Source of the DNA: an uncultured Flavobacteriaceae bacterium
GTDB taxonomy: Bacteria; Bacteroidota; Bacteroidia; Flavobacteriales; Flavobacteriaceae
Assembly: GCA_913044085.1 (NCBI GenBank)
Contig: CAJWNW010000076.1
Location: 1-7,632 of the forward strand
Length of the DNA: 7,632 nucleotides
Reading direction: 5' to 3'
Shown in pieces: positions 6,763 through 7,632 of this stretch; the first letter of the stretch is position 1; each line of letters begins with the position of its first letter. The notes under the pieces were generated by a model. It had not been told where the DNA came from. It did not search any database and was given only the letters and a program-made list of their open reading frames with translations. Both the position numbers and the translations under genes were made by a program.

Positions 6763-7335
6763 CTAGAATTTAATGCCGTAATATAATATCCAAAAATTAG
6801 CATCACTAACTCCTCCTACAGAGTTATAATATGTTACTCCATATCTAACTTTATCATCTTCAACACCACCTCCAAAAAGGAAATTCATACCCGATTCTGA
6901 AGCACTTGCTAAATTATAAGTGGTTCCACCAATAGTGATGTTTGCAACGCCATCAATCTTACTTTGGTGAACGCCGCCTTTGAAAAATAAACCATCGTTT
7001 TTGATGCCATAGGATGCTTCAAACCCAGAAGCTGTGTAACCCTCTGTGGCACTTACACCTGACAAAGTGTATTTGGCATCTAAAGAACCCGACATAAAAT
7101 ATCCGACATCTAAAAATGACTCACTAGTCAACTCTTGTTCATAAAAGAATCGTCCATACCATGTAGCTCGTTCCCACTCAGCAAGAACGGTTGAGCCAGA
7201 AAGATTTGCAATTTGCTGAGCTTTATCTTCGGCACCAATATCACCGTAAGCCAAACCACCCTCAATACCTGCGCCACTCTCCGCAAAAGCCTTTGTGCAG
7301 AAAAATAACAATAAAAATATTTTTATCTTTAACAT
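6763..7335 (-). CDS. Small outer-membrane beta-barrel-like protein, function unknown
   Basis: 190 residues. The N-terminus MLKIKIFLLLFFCTKAFA is a Sec signal peptide with a likely cut after AFA (residue 18) before ESGAG. The mature part (about 172 residues) is rich in Gly, Ser, Tyr and Phe in alternating patterns, such as SFLDVGYFMSGSLDAKYTLS, GFEASYGI, LFFKGGVHQSKI, MNFLFGGGV and KVRYGVTYYNSVGG, as expected of amphipathic barrel strands. It ends in WILYYGIKF, with the terminal Phe that the outer-membrane assembly machinery recognises. The size suits an eight-stranded barrel. No enzymatic motif is visible. The gene is convergent with the regulator gene and 101 nt from it, so membership of the transport system is not indicated. 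No Shine-Dalgarno sequence precedes the ATG at 7335. The function could be structural, adhesive or a narrow pore. Confidence 0.75.
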   Translation of the reverse strand: MLKIKIFLLLFFCTKAFAESGAGIEGGLAYGDIGAEDKAQQIANLSGSTVLAEWERATWYGRFFYEQELTSESFLDVGYFMSGSLDAKYTLSGVSATEGYTASGFEASYGIKNDGLFFKGGVHQSKIDGVANITIGGTTYNLASASESGMNFLFGGGVEDDKVRYGVTYYNSVGGVSDANFWILYYGIKF

Positions 7336-7387
7336 AATTCAAAATAACATGTAAAATTAAATCAGGAAAGTCAAAATTATTAACATT

Positions 7388-7415
7388 TTTATATTATAAA
7401 AATGATCATTGTAAA
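7388..7415 (-). promoter_or_regulatory. Candidate promoter of the barrel-protein gene
   Basis: On the minus strand TTTACA (plus positions 7410-7415) is followed after 16 bp by TATAAA (7388-7393), each a 5/6 match to consensus. Transcription would start near 7381, about 46 nt before the ATG. The spacer and the edge of the -35 box hold a perfect 10-bp palindrome, AATGATCATT (7401-7410), which could be an operator. In DNA this AT-rich such matches arise often, so support is moderate. Confidence 0.4.
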
Positions 7416-7632
7416 AATTTTCTAAATAATTCTCCTACCCTCAGAAAGAGAATTTTGATTGATTCAACATCTTATGAGTTGGAATAATAACCTTTGAATT
7501 AGGGAACAAATCCCTAGGGGAATCTGTTCTTTATTGTAATCAGTTCCATTGTTATTGTCTAAATGTACATGGGGGTTCTCGTTCACCCACATAATGAAAT
7601 TTTATGGAATTAGACGACATGGTTTATTGATT
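7416..7632. other. Right-end intergenic stretch with several inverted repeats, no convincing gene
   Basis: Together with the promoter, nearly 300 bases right of the barrel gene lack a supported gene. Visible structures are AATTCTC/GAGAATT (7428-7434 and 7448-7454), TAGGGA/TCCCTA (7500-7505 and 7511-7516), an overlapping larger dyad from GAACA (7504) to TGTTC (7529), the palindrome ATGTACAT (7563-7570), and TGGG/CCCA (7570-7573 and 7586-7589). An open frame from the ATG at 7594 reads MKFYGIRRHGLLI to the edge and could be the start of a rightward gene, but it has no ribosome binding site and is too short to judge. No tRNA, CRISPR or insertion-sequence end was recognised. Confidence 0.4.

Noticed and set aside
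6408..6806. Two 69-codon open frames, on opposite strands, at the regulator/barrel junction
   Set aside because: One is a frame shadow of the regulator; the other overlaps the regulator end and barrel end in antisense or shifted frame and is just AT-rich hydrophobic translation.
7400..7415. Fur box reading of the AATGATCATT palindrome
   Set aside because: Only the core resembles a Fur half-site pair; the flanks do not continue the hexamer pattern, so naming Fur would be overreach.
7464..7592. 42-residue minus-strand open frame starting MWVNENPHVHLDNNN
   Set aside because: It has a full start-to-stop frame but no ribosome binding site, no recognisable family, and overlaps the inverted-repeat region; chance is more likely.
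7567..7592. tRNA T-arm-like GGTTC string
   Set aside because: There is no acceptor stem, anticodon arm or properly paired T-stem around it.
7594..7632. Possible start of a rightward gene (MKFYGIRRHGLLI)
   Set aside because: Only 13 codons are visible, without a ribosome binding site, so it cannot be supported.

Overview
The window is AT-rich DNA from a Gram-negative bacterium. Two exported proteins support this: a soluble periplasmic binding protein with an ordinary (non-lipoprotein) signal peptide, and a small exported protein that looks like an outer-membrane beta-barrel and ends in Phe. The AT-rich genes, and the impression that the long CocE/NonD hydrolase and the XRE-type regulator resemble alphaproteobacterial proteins, suggest a marine-type alphaproteobacterium. 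That placement is inference; the window holds no rRNA, tRNA or phylogenetic marker gene.

Bases 1-5660 form one leftward operon, read from right to left. It encodes a family-5 (peptide/nickel type) solute-binding protein, a cytoplasmic CocE/NonD (X-Pro dipeptidyl-peptidase S15-like) alpha/beta hydrolase, a DppB-type permease, a DppC-type permease, and the first 45 residues of a DppD-type ATPase that runs off the left edge inside its Walker A motif. The genes are close: 96 nt with a perfect 11-bp stem-loop between binding protein and hydrolase, 27 nt before dppB, a 4-nt ATGA overlap between dppB and dppC, and 9 nt before the ATPase. The layout suggests a substrate is captured in the periplasm, imported by the ABC transporter, and cleaved at an ester or amide bond in the cytoplasm. 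The substrate cannot be read from the sequence.

Bases 5661-5842 are a divergent control region. It holds a candidate promoter for the operon (TTGACA-16-TATTAC) whose -35 box lies inside a tandem 8-bp direct repeat with a 10-bp period. To its right is a rightward gene (5843-6661, TTG start) for an XRE/Cro-type HTH regulator with a large C-terminal domain I cannot name. This is the usual geometry of a local regulator controlling its neighbour operon and itself.

Bases 6662-6762 are a short AT-rich gap between two convergent genes, with no convincing terminator; the only hairpin seen there (6698-6712) has a 5-bp AT-rich stem, and a seven-T run follows the barrel stop on the minus strand. Bases 6763-7335 (minus) encode the small predicted outer-membrane barrel protein, preceded by a candidate promoter. 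Bases 7416-7632 carry no convincing gene but several short inverted repeats.

Most of the window is a recognisable transport/catabolism locus. The parts worth a second look are the unassigned substrate, the regulator's C-terminal domain, the direct-repeat operator candidate and the stem-loop after the binding-protein gene.
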